DNA from: Pirellula sp.
GTDB taxonomy: Bacteria > Planctomycetota > Planctomycetia > Pirellulales > Pirellulaceae
Direction: 5' to 3'
Assembly: GCA_025459245.1 (NCBI GenBank)
Contig: JALOQZ010000027.1
Span: 1-35,058 of the forward strand
DNA length: 35,058 nucleotides
The notes under the pieces are model-generated. The model ran no database searches and was not told the origin of the DNA. It saw only the letters and a program-made list of their open reading frames with translations. Of this stretch, positions 1-6,334 are shown piece after piece. The translations under genes were made by a program, and so were the position numbers. How positions within the stretch are numbered: the stretch's first letter is position 1; the number at the start of each line of letters is the position of its first letter.

Positions 1-1
1 G

Positions 2-100
2 AACGGGAGGGATACATTGCGAAGAAGCTTGCAAGCTTTGGCAAGCGAGCTTGTGTGCCTGATTCGGATGAGCAGCGACACCGCGATACTCGCATCTTGA
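2..100 (+). CDS. Possible 3' end of an upstream gene (partial)
   Basis: A reading frame open from the left edge ends at a TGA at 98-100, about 47 bases before the preferred start of the next gene. The visible residues (ending in a Ser-Ser-Asp-Thr-Ala stretch) match no family I recognise. Another frame, continuous with the next gene, is also open from the window edge, so the assignment is weak. It is kept only because a gene ending here would leave ordinary operon spacing to the nucleotidyltransferase. Confidence 0.2.
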   Translation, partial: NGRDTLRRSLQALASELVCLIRMSSDTAILAS

Positions 101-147
101 TTTTGAGCGAATCCTCTCCGCCATTCCCAACCGCATGGAGCTTATGT

Positions 148-903
148 ATGGCTGCGAACTCAACGGACTCTTACACGTCACGCGCCCCGTATGGACGTCA
201 GACCATTGCATTGATCGACTTAGCGATTTGCGATGATGCGAATGTGCCAGAGACGACACGGATCGATGGCGCGTTGCGACGGTTGGATGGATTGACTCTG
301 TTGGAGTGGTGTGTTCGACGTTTAGCTGAATCGACTTTGATCGATACCATCGTCGTAACCGGCCCTTTGGCGTACCGCAATCGGATATCGCAATCCGGAT
401 TGTGCCACGCGCGATGGGTGCCGAGCGTGCATGCTAGCCCCACCGAGCGGGCTTTAGAGATTGCAGAACGCTTCACGGCCGAATGGGTCGTATTTGCGAG
501 TCCGTTATGCCCGTTCACCGATCCGACATTGCTCGATCGCCTTGTCTCGCGCGGGTGGGCGAATCCCGAGGTCGATTTTGTCGGTTTCATGACACCGGCT
601 CAGCCCAGCTTTTCTTTGCAATCGCTGGGGTTGGTTGGAGAGATGTGCTCAGCCCGGGCGTTGAGCAAACTGCGAGATGCGAATTTGCATCGCGAGCCAT
701 GCGACGTACCGGCCGTGATCCGTAGGAATCCAGAGTTGTTCCAGTCGAAATGGATTCCGTTGCCGGAAGCTTTGTCCAGGGGAGGCCTCCGTTTCCGGCT
801 GGATTCCGCCGCAGATCGGGATCGAGCGGCATTTTTCTTGGAAGCGGCGGGAGAGGATTTGTGCTGGCAGCGATTGGCACAGGTCGCAGAGCGGATCTCC
901 TAA
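148..903 (+). CDS. SpsF/CMP-KDO synthetase-like nucleotidyltransferase
   Basis: This is probably a cytidylyltransferase-like protein that activates a sugar for surface polysaccharide or glycan synthesis in the cytoplasm. The N-terminal half has the family pattern of a short strand, then a GALRRLDGLTLLEWCVRRL segment, then an IDTIVVTG strand, as in SpsF and KdsB/NeuA-type enzymes. The C-terminus has RLDSAADRDRA, resembling the family's closing D-(S/T)-x-x-D helix. The classical N-terminal arginine/lysine-rich nucleotide loop is not obvious, so activity is uncertain. The frame is open upstream to a GTG at 55 and beyond. ATG 148 is preferred because GGAG lies at 137-140 with 7-base spacing, giving 251 residues. 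The sugar substrate cannot be told from sequence. Confidence 0.6.
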   Translation: MAANSTDSYTSRAPYGRQTIALIDLAICDDANVPETTRIDGALRRLDGLTLLEWCVRRLAESTLIDTIVVTGPLAYRNRISQSGLCHARWVPSVHASPTERALEIAERFTAEWVVFASPLCPFTDPTLLDRLVSRGWANPEVDFVGFMTPAQPSFSLQSLGLVGEMCSARALSKLRDANLHREPCDVPAVIRRNPELFQSKWIPLPEALSRGGLRFRLDSAADRDRAAFFLEAAGEDLCWQRLAQVAERIS

Positions 904-1052
904 AGCCGCTTGCGCATCGGCAAAAGCCGCACTGAATTCCAACGAAAAGCCCGCGAGCGGCGCTGCGATCCATCGACATTCGCCTATCAAGCAGTAAAAC
1001 TTGACGCCTTTGTTTCATTTCGTTGTTGCGGTTGCTAGATAGGTTTGAGTGC

Positions 1053-1093
1053 ATGCGTCCTTATCATGTCTGCGGTTTGGGAAACGCGATTGA
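1053..1093 (+). pseudogene. Out-of-frame 5' fragment of the PfkB kinase gene
   Basis: ATG 1053 opens a frame reading MRPYHVCGLGNAI, which is the conserved start of adenosine-kinase-like PfkB proteins (YDVxGxGNAxVD). It then runs out of frame with the kinase body and stops at a TGA at 1185-1187. The body frame can be followed back to FERGTM before an in-frame TGA at 1091-1093. Family members have roughly 20 residues between GNA and the M-x-L-V segment; here only 17 bases separate ATT and the ATG at 1109. Confidence 0.55.
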
Positions 1094-1108
1094 TTCGAAA
1101 GAGGGACG

Positions 1109-2026
1109 ATGCGATTGGTTGAGGCAGACGAGCAGAAACTGTTACTCGAAAAACTCTCGACGGGCGATCATGAGTTGCGATTGGTGAGTGGCGGCTCCGT
1201 TGCCAATTCAATCATCGGGCTTTCACAACTTGGAGGCCGCGGCGCTTTTATCGGGTGCGTCGGGGATGACCGATACGGCCTGCACTACGCAGAAGAGTTC
1301 AACGATCTTAAGATCAACATCGGTAACCCTATTGTTGTTGGCGAAACCACCGGCACTTGTTTGGCTCTCATCACTCCCGATGCAGAACGAACAATGCGGA
1401 CTTGCCTGGCTGTATCGAGCCACTTGGCCGCAAAGCATGTGGATGCTCGCCGCATCGCCGATTCGGAATGGCTGTTTATCGAAGGCTACGTCTTCGCAAA
1501 CCCAGCGACGGGTCAACATGCGATTCGCGAAGCGATTCAGAGCGCGAAAGCAGCTGGCACCAAAGTTGCGATCACTTGCTCCGATGCGTTTGTCCCTCAA
1601 GTCTTTGGCGATGCGCTGCGCGAGGCGTTGAAGAGTTGCGATTTATTCTTCTGCAATGCTCCTGAAGCGATGGCAGTCACCGAATCGACCAGCAGCGCTG
1701 CAGCGTTCGAACGATTGAAGCAAATGGTCCCGAACTGTGTCGTGACCGATGGCCCCCACGGCGCCTTTGTGTACTACCACGGCGAAGAGACACATGTCCC
1801 CGCGTTCGCTTGCCAACCGAAAGATCTCACCGGTGCAGGTGATATGTTCGCAGGTGCTTTCTTGTACGGCGTGACTCATGGTTATTCACCGGCAATCGCA
1901 GCGCGCGGCGCGAACTACATGTGTATGAATGTGATTACACAAGTTGGTGCTCGGTTGGTCGCGGATGCACCAACTCTTTGGCAGGAAGCACTGGAAGATT
2001 ATCGCGCCGACGATGTCGGAGGCTGA
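1109..2026 (+). CDS. PfkB-family (adenosine kinase-like) carbohydrate kinase, probably 5'-disrupted
   Basis: This is a ribokinase/PfkB-fold kinase, closest in style to bacterial adenosine kinase-like proteins that phosphorylate a nucleoside or sugar with ATP. SGGSVANSIIGLSQLGG at residues 27-43 is the first family signature region. DLTGAGDMFAGAFLYG at about 239-254 is the second, with the anion hole and Asp245 as the expected catalytic base. Starting at ATG 1109 gives 305 residues, but the first beta strand and its substrate-binding Asp (the D of GNAxVD) are missing. That sequence lies upstream in another frame. The product is therefore either a truncated, probably inactive kinase, or the window carries an assembly or sequencing error. 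The stop sits 5 bases from the stop of the convergent acetyltransferase gene. Confidence 0.75.
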   Translation: MRLVEADEQKLLLEKLSTGDHELRLVSGGSVANSIIGLSQLGGRGAFIGCVGDDRYGLHYAEEFNDLKINIGNPIVVGETTGTCLALITPDAERTMRTCLAVSSHLAAKHVDARRIADSEWLFIEGYVFANPATGQHAIREAIQSAKAAGTKVAITCSDAFVPQVFGDALREALKSCDLFFCNAPEAMAVTESTSSAAAFERLKQMVPNCVVTDGPHGAFVYYHGEETHVPAFACQPKDLTGAGDMFAGAFLYGVTHGYSPAIAARGANYMCMNVITQVGARLVADAPTLWQEALEDYRADDVGG

Positions 2027-2031
2027 TGCCC

Positions 2032-2454
2032 TCACTGACGTGGAATAAACCACGCGCTCGGGTGCGACTGCAAACCGATATGAGGATAATACGTTGTCGC
2101 CTTCGGGGCCGACAACAAGATCAACATGGTATGAAGCCCTGAGGCCTCATGGCTTTGTTGGATCAACTGCTTTCCAATACCTCGCCGCTGATAGGCTTCG
2201 TCTACGGCCAAATCGGATAGATAGGTGCAATAAGCGAAGTCCGTAATCGACCTGGCGACTCCCACCAGTACCCCCGACGGATTCCGCGCCGTTACGATGA
2301 CCTGAGCTTGGCGAAGCATCTTCTCGATCGTCTCAGGTTGATCGACGGGCCTTCGTTCTGCCAACGTCGATCGTTTCAGGCAATCGATAAACTCGAACGT
2401 TGTTAGATCAAGTTCAACAGCGTAACGAATTGGCTCTTCGCTGAAAGCATTCAT
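2032..2454 (-). CDS. GNAT family N-acetyltransferase
   Basis: This is a small cytoplasmic acetyltransferase of the GNAT fold that transfers acetyl from acetyl-CoA to an amine; the substrate is unknown. Motif A is clear: DLAVDEAYQRRGIGKQLI around residues 81-98, with the Q/R-x-x-G-x-G pyrophosphate loop as QRRGIG. The C-terminus has YYPHIGLQ, matching the usual Y-x-x-x-G-F end of the fold. The frame is open farther upstream, but ATG 2454 is chosen because it lies 8 bases after the MFS gene stop on the same strand and gives a compact 140-residue GNAT. An earlier start would add residues unlike the family. It is probably the last gene of the minus-strand operon and may be translationally coupled to the transporter. 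Confidence 0.85.
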   Translation of the reverse strand: MNAFSEEPIRYAVELDLTTFEFIDCLKRSTLAERRPVDQPETIEKMLRQAQVIVTARNPSGVLVGVARSITDFAYCTYLSDLAVDEAYQRRGIGKQLIQQSHEASGLHTMLILLSAPKATTYYPHIGLQSHPSAWFIPRQ

Positions 2455-2462
2455 GGATTGGA

Positions 2463-3749
2463 TCAAGGTTGCGAGGAAACGGTCGCTTGCGAAGTCGCTC
2501 TCTGGGGAACCGAGAAAAATGCGAGGATCAGAGCGATGATAAGGATTCCACAAGCGACGGCGAACGGCGCTCCCTGCCAAAACGTCGACCTGCCTGGATG
2601 GACCGACCAAGCGAAAACCGTGGCATAAAGCGACGGACCGATCAGCCCGGCGATTCCCATCATGGAACTATTGGCCCCCGACAATCGACCTTGCTCGGTC
2701 GGTCCCAGTCGGGTGGACATGACCCCATTGATCGATGCTTGAAAAAACCCCATCAACGCAAACAGAATGGTGCAGAGGTAGAATGTGGTTCCGTCGCGTG
2801 CGATAGTGTAAGCCGCAAAACCGAGAATCCCGCCGGTGAGCCCGACAAAGACTAACTTGCGTTCGCCAAATCGCCGTATCGCCGGGCGAATCAACCCTCC
2901 TTGAACAATCATATTCAGAATTCCGACCGTCCCGAGCGACAGCCCGATCTGCCAAGGCTCCCATCCAAAGTGAGTGTCGGTGTACAGGACAAACACGTTC
3001 TGAAACGCAAGGTGCGAGAGTTGGTAAAAGAACAGAATAATCGCCATAGGTAGCAAACCCGGCTTGGATCGGAGCAATTGAAGCGAGCCCAAAGGATTGG
3101 CTCTCTTCCAGCTAAAGGCGCTCCGTTTGTCTTTGGGGAGCGACTCGGGCAAGACGAAGTAGCCGTAAAAACCATTGGCGAGCGTCAATGCGGCCGACGC
3201 CCAAAACGGGAGACGCAAGTCGATGGAGCCGAGCATACCACCGACAGCAGGCCCCAAAACAAAACCGATACCAAACGCTGCACCAAATAATCCGAACGCA
3301 GCCGTTCTTCGCTCGGGGGGAGTGACGTCCGCAAGGTAAGCCTGCGCCGTCGAAAAGCTCGCTGCCGTCATCCCGGTGATGATTCGACCGATGAGCAACC
3401 ATGAAAGATTGGGAGCCAATGCGAGAAGGATGAAATCGAGCCCAAGCCCAAATGTCGAAACCAGCAAAACGGGGCGACGACCAAATCGATCGGAAAGAGC
3501 TCCGATGATCGGAGAACAAAAGAACTGCATCAACGCCCAAAGCGTTCCGAACAAGCCGATATAAAAAGCAGCGATCGACTCATCGCCGCCAACAAGCTCT
3601 TTGATCAGCTTTTGAAGAACCGGAATGATCAACCCCAACGACAAAACGTCGAGGATCACGGTGATCATGATAAACGCGATGGCGGCCTGGCGAGGCGGCT
3701 TGCTTGGAATGCTCGCTGTCGTATCGGGATTGCTTTGAGGATCAGACAT
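2463..3749 (-). CDS. MFS transporter, TetA/TCR-like
   Basis: This is a 428-residue inner-membrane protein with about 12 hydrophobic segments. After a polar 20-residue N-terminus comes a first segment with ITVILDVLSLGLIIPVL. MFS motif A, GALSDRFGRRPVLL, sits at residues 83-96 between segments 2 and 3. GFVLGPAVGG around segment 5 resembles the antiporter motif C of the drug:proton antiporter families. Overall it resembles class B-type tetracycline efflux (TCR/Tet) proteins, but many planctomycete members have unknown substrates, so a resistance role should not be assumed. It starts 12 bases after the upstream isomerase-like gene and is followed at 8 bases by the acetyltransferase. Confidence 0.85.
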   Translation of the reverse strand: MSDPQSNPDTTASIPSKPPRQAAIAFIMITVILDVLSLGLIIPVLQKLIKELVGGDESIAAFYIGLFGTLWALMQFFCSPIIGALSDRFGRRPVLLVSTFGLGLDFILLALAPNLSWLLIGRIITGMTAASFSTAQAYLADVTPPERRTAAFGLFGAAFGIGFVLGPAVGGMLGSIDLRLPFWASAALTLANGFYGYFVLPESLPKDKRSAFSWKRANPLGSLQLLRSKPGLLPMAIILFFYQLSHLAFQNVFVLYTDTHFGWEPWQIGLSLGTVGILNMIVQGGLIRPAIRRFGERKLVFVGLTGGILGFAAYTIARDGTTFYLCTILFALMGFFQASINGVMSTRLGPTEQGRLSGANSSMMGIAGLIGPSLYATVFAWSVHPGRSTFWQGAPFAVACGILIIALILAFFSVPQRATSQATVSSQP

Positions 3750-3761
3750 TCGGTGGTTGGA

Positions 3762-4718
3762 TTAAGGTTGATTCGTAGCCAGCTTGTCTCGAGCGGAGGC
3801 GAGCAGCGAGCGGAAGACTTGTGTCTGCTGCTTCATGGCAGCAACCTTGTCCTCTGGATTGGAGTGGGCCTCGAGCAATACCCATCCTTGATAGTTCGCT
3901 CGCAGCAACAGCGCAAACAGATCGGCGTAGGGATAATCGCCGTCATCGAGCTTGCGCACATGTGTTGTATCTCCCAACCGTGATTTCACCATTCCAAAAT
4001 TGGCCTCGAGCCCCGGTGAAGCCAAATCTTCTTTGTTGCTGTTCCAGCAGACGGCGGCGTTGGGATGGACGGCAACTCGAAAGATATCTCGGATGACTTC
4101 CAATCGACTCGTCTTGGATCCATGCACTTCCAACCGAATTTGTTGGCCATAGCCTTCTCCATACTCAGCGAGTTCCTGCAGCGCCCTGCCGATTTGCTCA
4201 ATTGTTTTCTCTTGCGGAATCCCATTGACGAATGCGTTGGGCTTCACTTTAACCCCGCTACCTCCGCAATCGTGCATCAAGTGAATCAGCTCTTTGACTT
4301 GCTCGATATTCTTTTTCACCACTGCGGGGTCGGCCGCATGAAACTCGCAATTGGATCCATACCCGATCAGCTCGACGCCGCTATCGGCAAACCTTTTCTT
4401 CACATCCGAGCGTTCGGCTTTGCTCAAACTCGGTTCGACCCGATGTTGATGCTCCGTCCTGAGCTCGACTCCTCCCATCTCGGCAGCTTGGCAAGCGGCG
4501 ATAACATCGGAGAGTGTCATATCCTTTCCCCACTGATACGTCACCAACCCAAATTTCAACTCTGCGGCGCCCGAGGAAATAGACGGGATCGCCGGCGATG
4601 CTTGAGTCCAGGACGACGTTCCTAACGTCGCCAGCCCCGCGATCGCAGTCGCACCTCCGGCTAAAAACTGACGACGATTCGAATCCGAAATGGATCGGAG
4701 ATGTAGGAGTGAGGACAT
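3762..4718 (-). CDS. Tat-exported sugar phosphate isomerase/epimerase-like TIM-barrel protein
   Basis: This 318-residue protein belongs to the xylose isomerase-like TIM barrel superfamily (AP endonuclease family 2 fold). A twin-arginine signal is visible: SNRRQFLAGG at residues 13-22, followed by a hydrophobic stretch and an Ala-rich cleavage zone near residue 40. The mature part begins with KFGLVTYQWGKDMTLSDVI, typical of these barrels. Later strands carry the acidic residues usual for metal binding (MGGVELRTEHQHR, IRLEVHGSKT, WVLLEAHSN). Planctomycetes encode many such exported proteins, mostly of undefined substrate. It leads the minus-strand operon ahead of the MFS transporter, suggesting sugar or sugar-derivative processing outside the cytoplasm (inference). 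Confidence 0.85.
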   Translation of the reverse strand: MSSLLHLRSISDSNRRQFLAGGATAIAGLATLGTSSWTQASPAIPSISSGAAELKFGLVTYQWGKDMTLSDVIAACQAAEMGGVELRTEHQHRVEPSLSKAERSDVKKRFADSGVELIGYGSNCEFHAADPAVVKKNIEQVKELIHLMHDCGGSGVKVKPNAFVNGIPQEKTIEQIGRALQELAEYGEGYGQQIRLEVHGSKTSRLEVIRDIFRVAVHPNAAVCWNSNKEDLASPGLEANFGMVKSRLGDTTHVRKLDDGDYPYADLFALLLRANYQGWVLLEAHSNPEDKVAAMKQQTQVFRSLLASARDKLATNQP

Positions 4719-4804
4719 AAAGTGTTGCCTTTTTGGAGACAGGTGTGCCTCAAACGAGACAGCGAATCCAAGGATTACGCGAAAAATCGGGAGTGTTTCA
4801 CCTC

Positions 4805-4852
4805 GGATCCGGGTACAAACCGCATTCGGGGAGTACTATAATACCCGGAACC
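4805..4852. repeat. 11-bp inverted repeat flanking a -10 element
   Basis: The arms GGATCCGGGTA (4805-4815) and TACCCGGAACC (4842-4852) are inverted repeats with one mismatch, separated by 26 bases. They bracket the promoter-like TATAAT at 4837-4842. The spacing suits a dimeric regulator or looping better than a terminator, since no T-run follows. It lies between two divergent operons. Confidence 0.55.
4814..4842 (+). promoter_or_regulatory. Candidate promoter of the DUF1501 operon
   Basis: A perfect TATAAT -10 box lies at 4837-4842. The -35 position, about 17 bases upstream, is poor (TACAAA). A start near 4849 would leave a leader of about 175 bases before ATG 5024. The opposite strand also offers TATAGT and TATTAT in the same place, so a divergent promoter for the minus-strand operon could overlap. 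The whole 4719-5023 gap holds no credible gene. Confidence 0.4.
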
Positions 4853-4860
4853 CCGCGGAG

Positions 4861-4875
4861 GACCTAGCATAGGTC
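4861..4875. repeat. Short perfect hairpin or palindrome in the leader
   Basis: GACCTA (4861-4866) and TAGGTC (4870-4875) form a perfect 6-bp inverted repeat around GCA, just downstream of the presumed transcription start. It could be an operator or a small leader hairpin. Confidence 0.4.
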
Positions 4876-5007
4876 TTCCCATCCTCCCGCCTTAAACTTG
4901 GACTGCCGTCTTCCCCGCACTATCTCGGCCCCTCAGGATGAGGATCGATAGTCCGGAATCAGTGTCGATGGCAAAGTGTTTGGTCAAACCCAATCGATTT
5001 TCTCAAC

Positions 5008-5014
5008 AGGAGAG
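5008..5014 (+). promoter_or_regulatory. Ribosome binding site of the DUF1501 gene
   Basis: AGGAGAG lies 9 bases before ATG 5024 and fixes the start. Clear Shine-Dalgarno sites are not present at every gene in this window, so this one stands out. Confidence 0.65.
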
Positions 5015-5023
5015 TAGGTCATA

Positions 5024-6325
5024 ATGCGATGTCTCGGTAATCCGCTTGGTCGTCGAGGATTTCTCACCGTAGGTGCTCTCGGAGGTTTGGGCCTTTCCAT
5101 GGGCGACCTATTCCGTTTACGAGCCCAAGCGGACCAAAAACACTATGACTTTATCGATGCCAAGGCAGATAGCGTCATCCACATTTTCCTCCCGGGGGGC
5201 ATCGCCCACCAAGAGACCTTCGATCCAAAGCCCTACAGCCCACTCGAGTACCGAGGCGAACTGGGTACGATCAAAACCAAGACGGGCGATGTCTTCTGCG
5301 AAACGCTCCCTCGGCTCGCTTCCCTTTCCGATCGACTCACCGTCATTCGCTCGGTGACTCACGGGGAAGCGGCCCACGAACGGGGTACGCACAACATGTT
5401 CACCGGATACAAGCCATCGCCGGCCTTGGTCTTCCCGAGCTTCGGTTCAGTGATTAGTCACGAATACGGGCCCAAGAATAACTTGCCACCGTATGTGGCG
5501 ATCCCAAATGCAGCAAACGAATACGCGGGAACGGGTTATCTCAGTTCTTCATTCGGTCCATTCAGCCTCGGTGCCGATCCTGCGAACAAAGGGTTCCGCG
5601 TCCAAGATCTCAACTTGCCAAACGGTGTCGACATTCCCCGTTTCGAGCGACGTCGCTCTGCGTTGGAGGCTGTCAACATGCACTTCCAGAAGAAGCAGAA
5701 TGCGGACGCCATCAACGCGATGGACACCTTCTACCAACGCGCTTACTCGCTGATTAGCAGCGAAAAGGCTCGTGAGGCCTTCAACATCGAAGCTGAAGAC
5801 AACGGCCTGCGAGACAAATACGGACGCAATGCAGCAGGTCAACGATTGCTTATGGCCCGACGGCTTGTAGAGGCAGGTGTGCGATTCGTCTCCGTGACCT
5901 ACGGCGGTTGGGACATGCACAACCAGATTTCCGCCGGTATGCGTCGCGATACTCCACCTTTGGATCAAGCCATCGGTACCTTGATCGAAGATTTGGAATC
6001 GCGAGGGCTTTTGTCGCGCACACTGATTATGGTCAGCAGCGAATTCGGTAGAACTCCGAAGATCAACAATGAGGCAGGTCGCGACCACTGGCCCAAGGTC
6101 TTCTCTGTCATGCTCGCCGGTGGGGGTGTGAAGGGTGGATTGGTTTACGGTTCATCCGACGCAACCGCGACCGAGCCTGAATTCGATCCCGTTTCGCCAG
6201 AAGATTTGGCGACCACCATGTATCACTTGCTCGGTATCGTCGCAGACAAGGAGTTGATGGCTCCTGGCGATCGCCCTATCGAAATCTGCGATGGTGGCAA
6301 AGTTCTTACCGACATTCTTGCCTAA
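5024..6325 (+). CDS. DUF1501 domain-containing exported protein
   Basis: This is a 433-residue member of the DUF1501 family, which is related in fold to sulfatases/alkaline phosphatases and is abundant in planctomycetes without a firm function. A Tat-type signal is seen at residues 10-36 (RRGFLTVGALGGLGLSMG). The domain signatures follow: FLPGGIAHQETFDPKP near 53-68, the RSVTHGEAAHERGTHNMFTGY block, VRFVSVTYGGWDMHNQ, and the SSEFGRTPKINNEAGRDHWP block near 340. Most family members have GGPSQ-type residues where this one has GGIAH. It is the first gene of a likely four-gene operon, 9 bases before the PPC gene. The protein is expected outside the cytoplasm; enzymatic activity is not shown. Confidence 0.9.
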   Translation: MRCLGNPLGRRGFLTVGALGGLGLSMGDLFRLRAQADQKHYDFIDAKADSVIHIFLPGGIAHQETFDPKPYSPLEYRGELGTIKTKTGDVFCETLPRLASLSDRLTVIRSVTHGEAAHERGTHNMFTGYKPSPALVFPSFGSVISHEYGPKNNLPPYVAIPNAANEYAGTGYLSSSFGPFSLGADPANKGFRVQDLNLPNGVDIPRFERRRSALEAVNMHFQKKQNADAINAMDTFYQRAYSLISSEKAREAFNIEAEDNGLRDKYGRNAAGQRLLMARRLVEAGVRFVSVTYGGWDMHNQISAGMRRDTPPLDQAIGTLIEDLESRGLLSRTLIMVSSEFGRTPKINNEAGRDHWPKVFSVMLAGGGVKGGLVYGSSDATATEPEFDPVSPEDLATTMYHLLGIVADKELMAPGDRPIEICDGGKVLTDILA

Positions 6326-6334
6326 TCGGTCTTC

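Noticed and set aside
2039-2054. Hairpin CGTGG/CCACG near the pfkB and GNAT stops
   Set aside because: It has only 5 base pairs, lies within GNAT coding sequence and has no T-run, so it is not called a terminator.
2463-3749. Reading the TetA-like transporter as a tetracycline resistance gene
   Set aside because: Motif A and the general TCR/Tet look do not prove the substrate, and the operon with a Tat-exported isomerase-like protein suggests other substrates.
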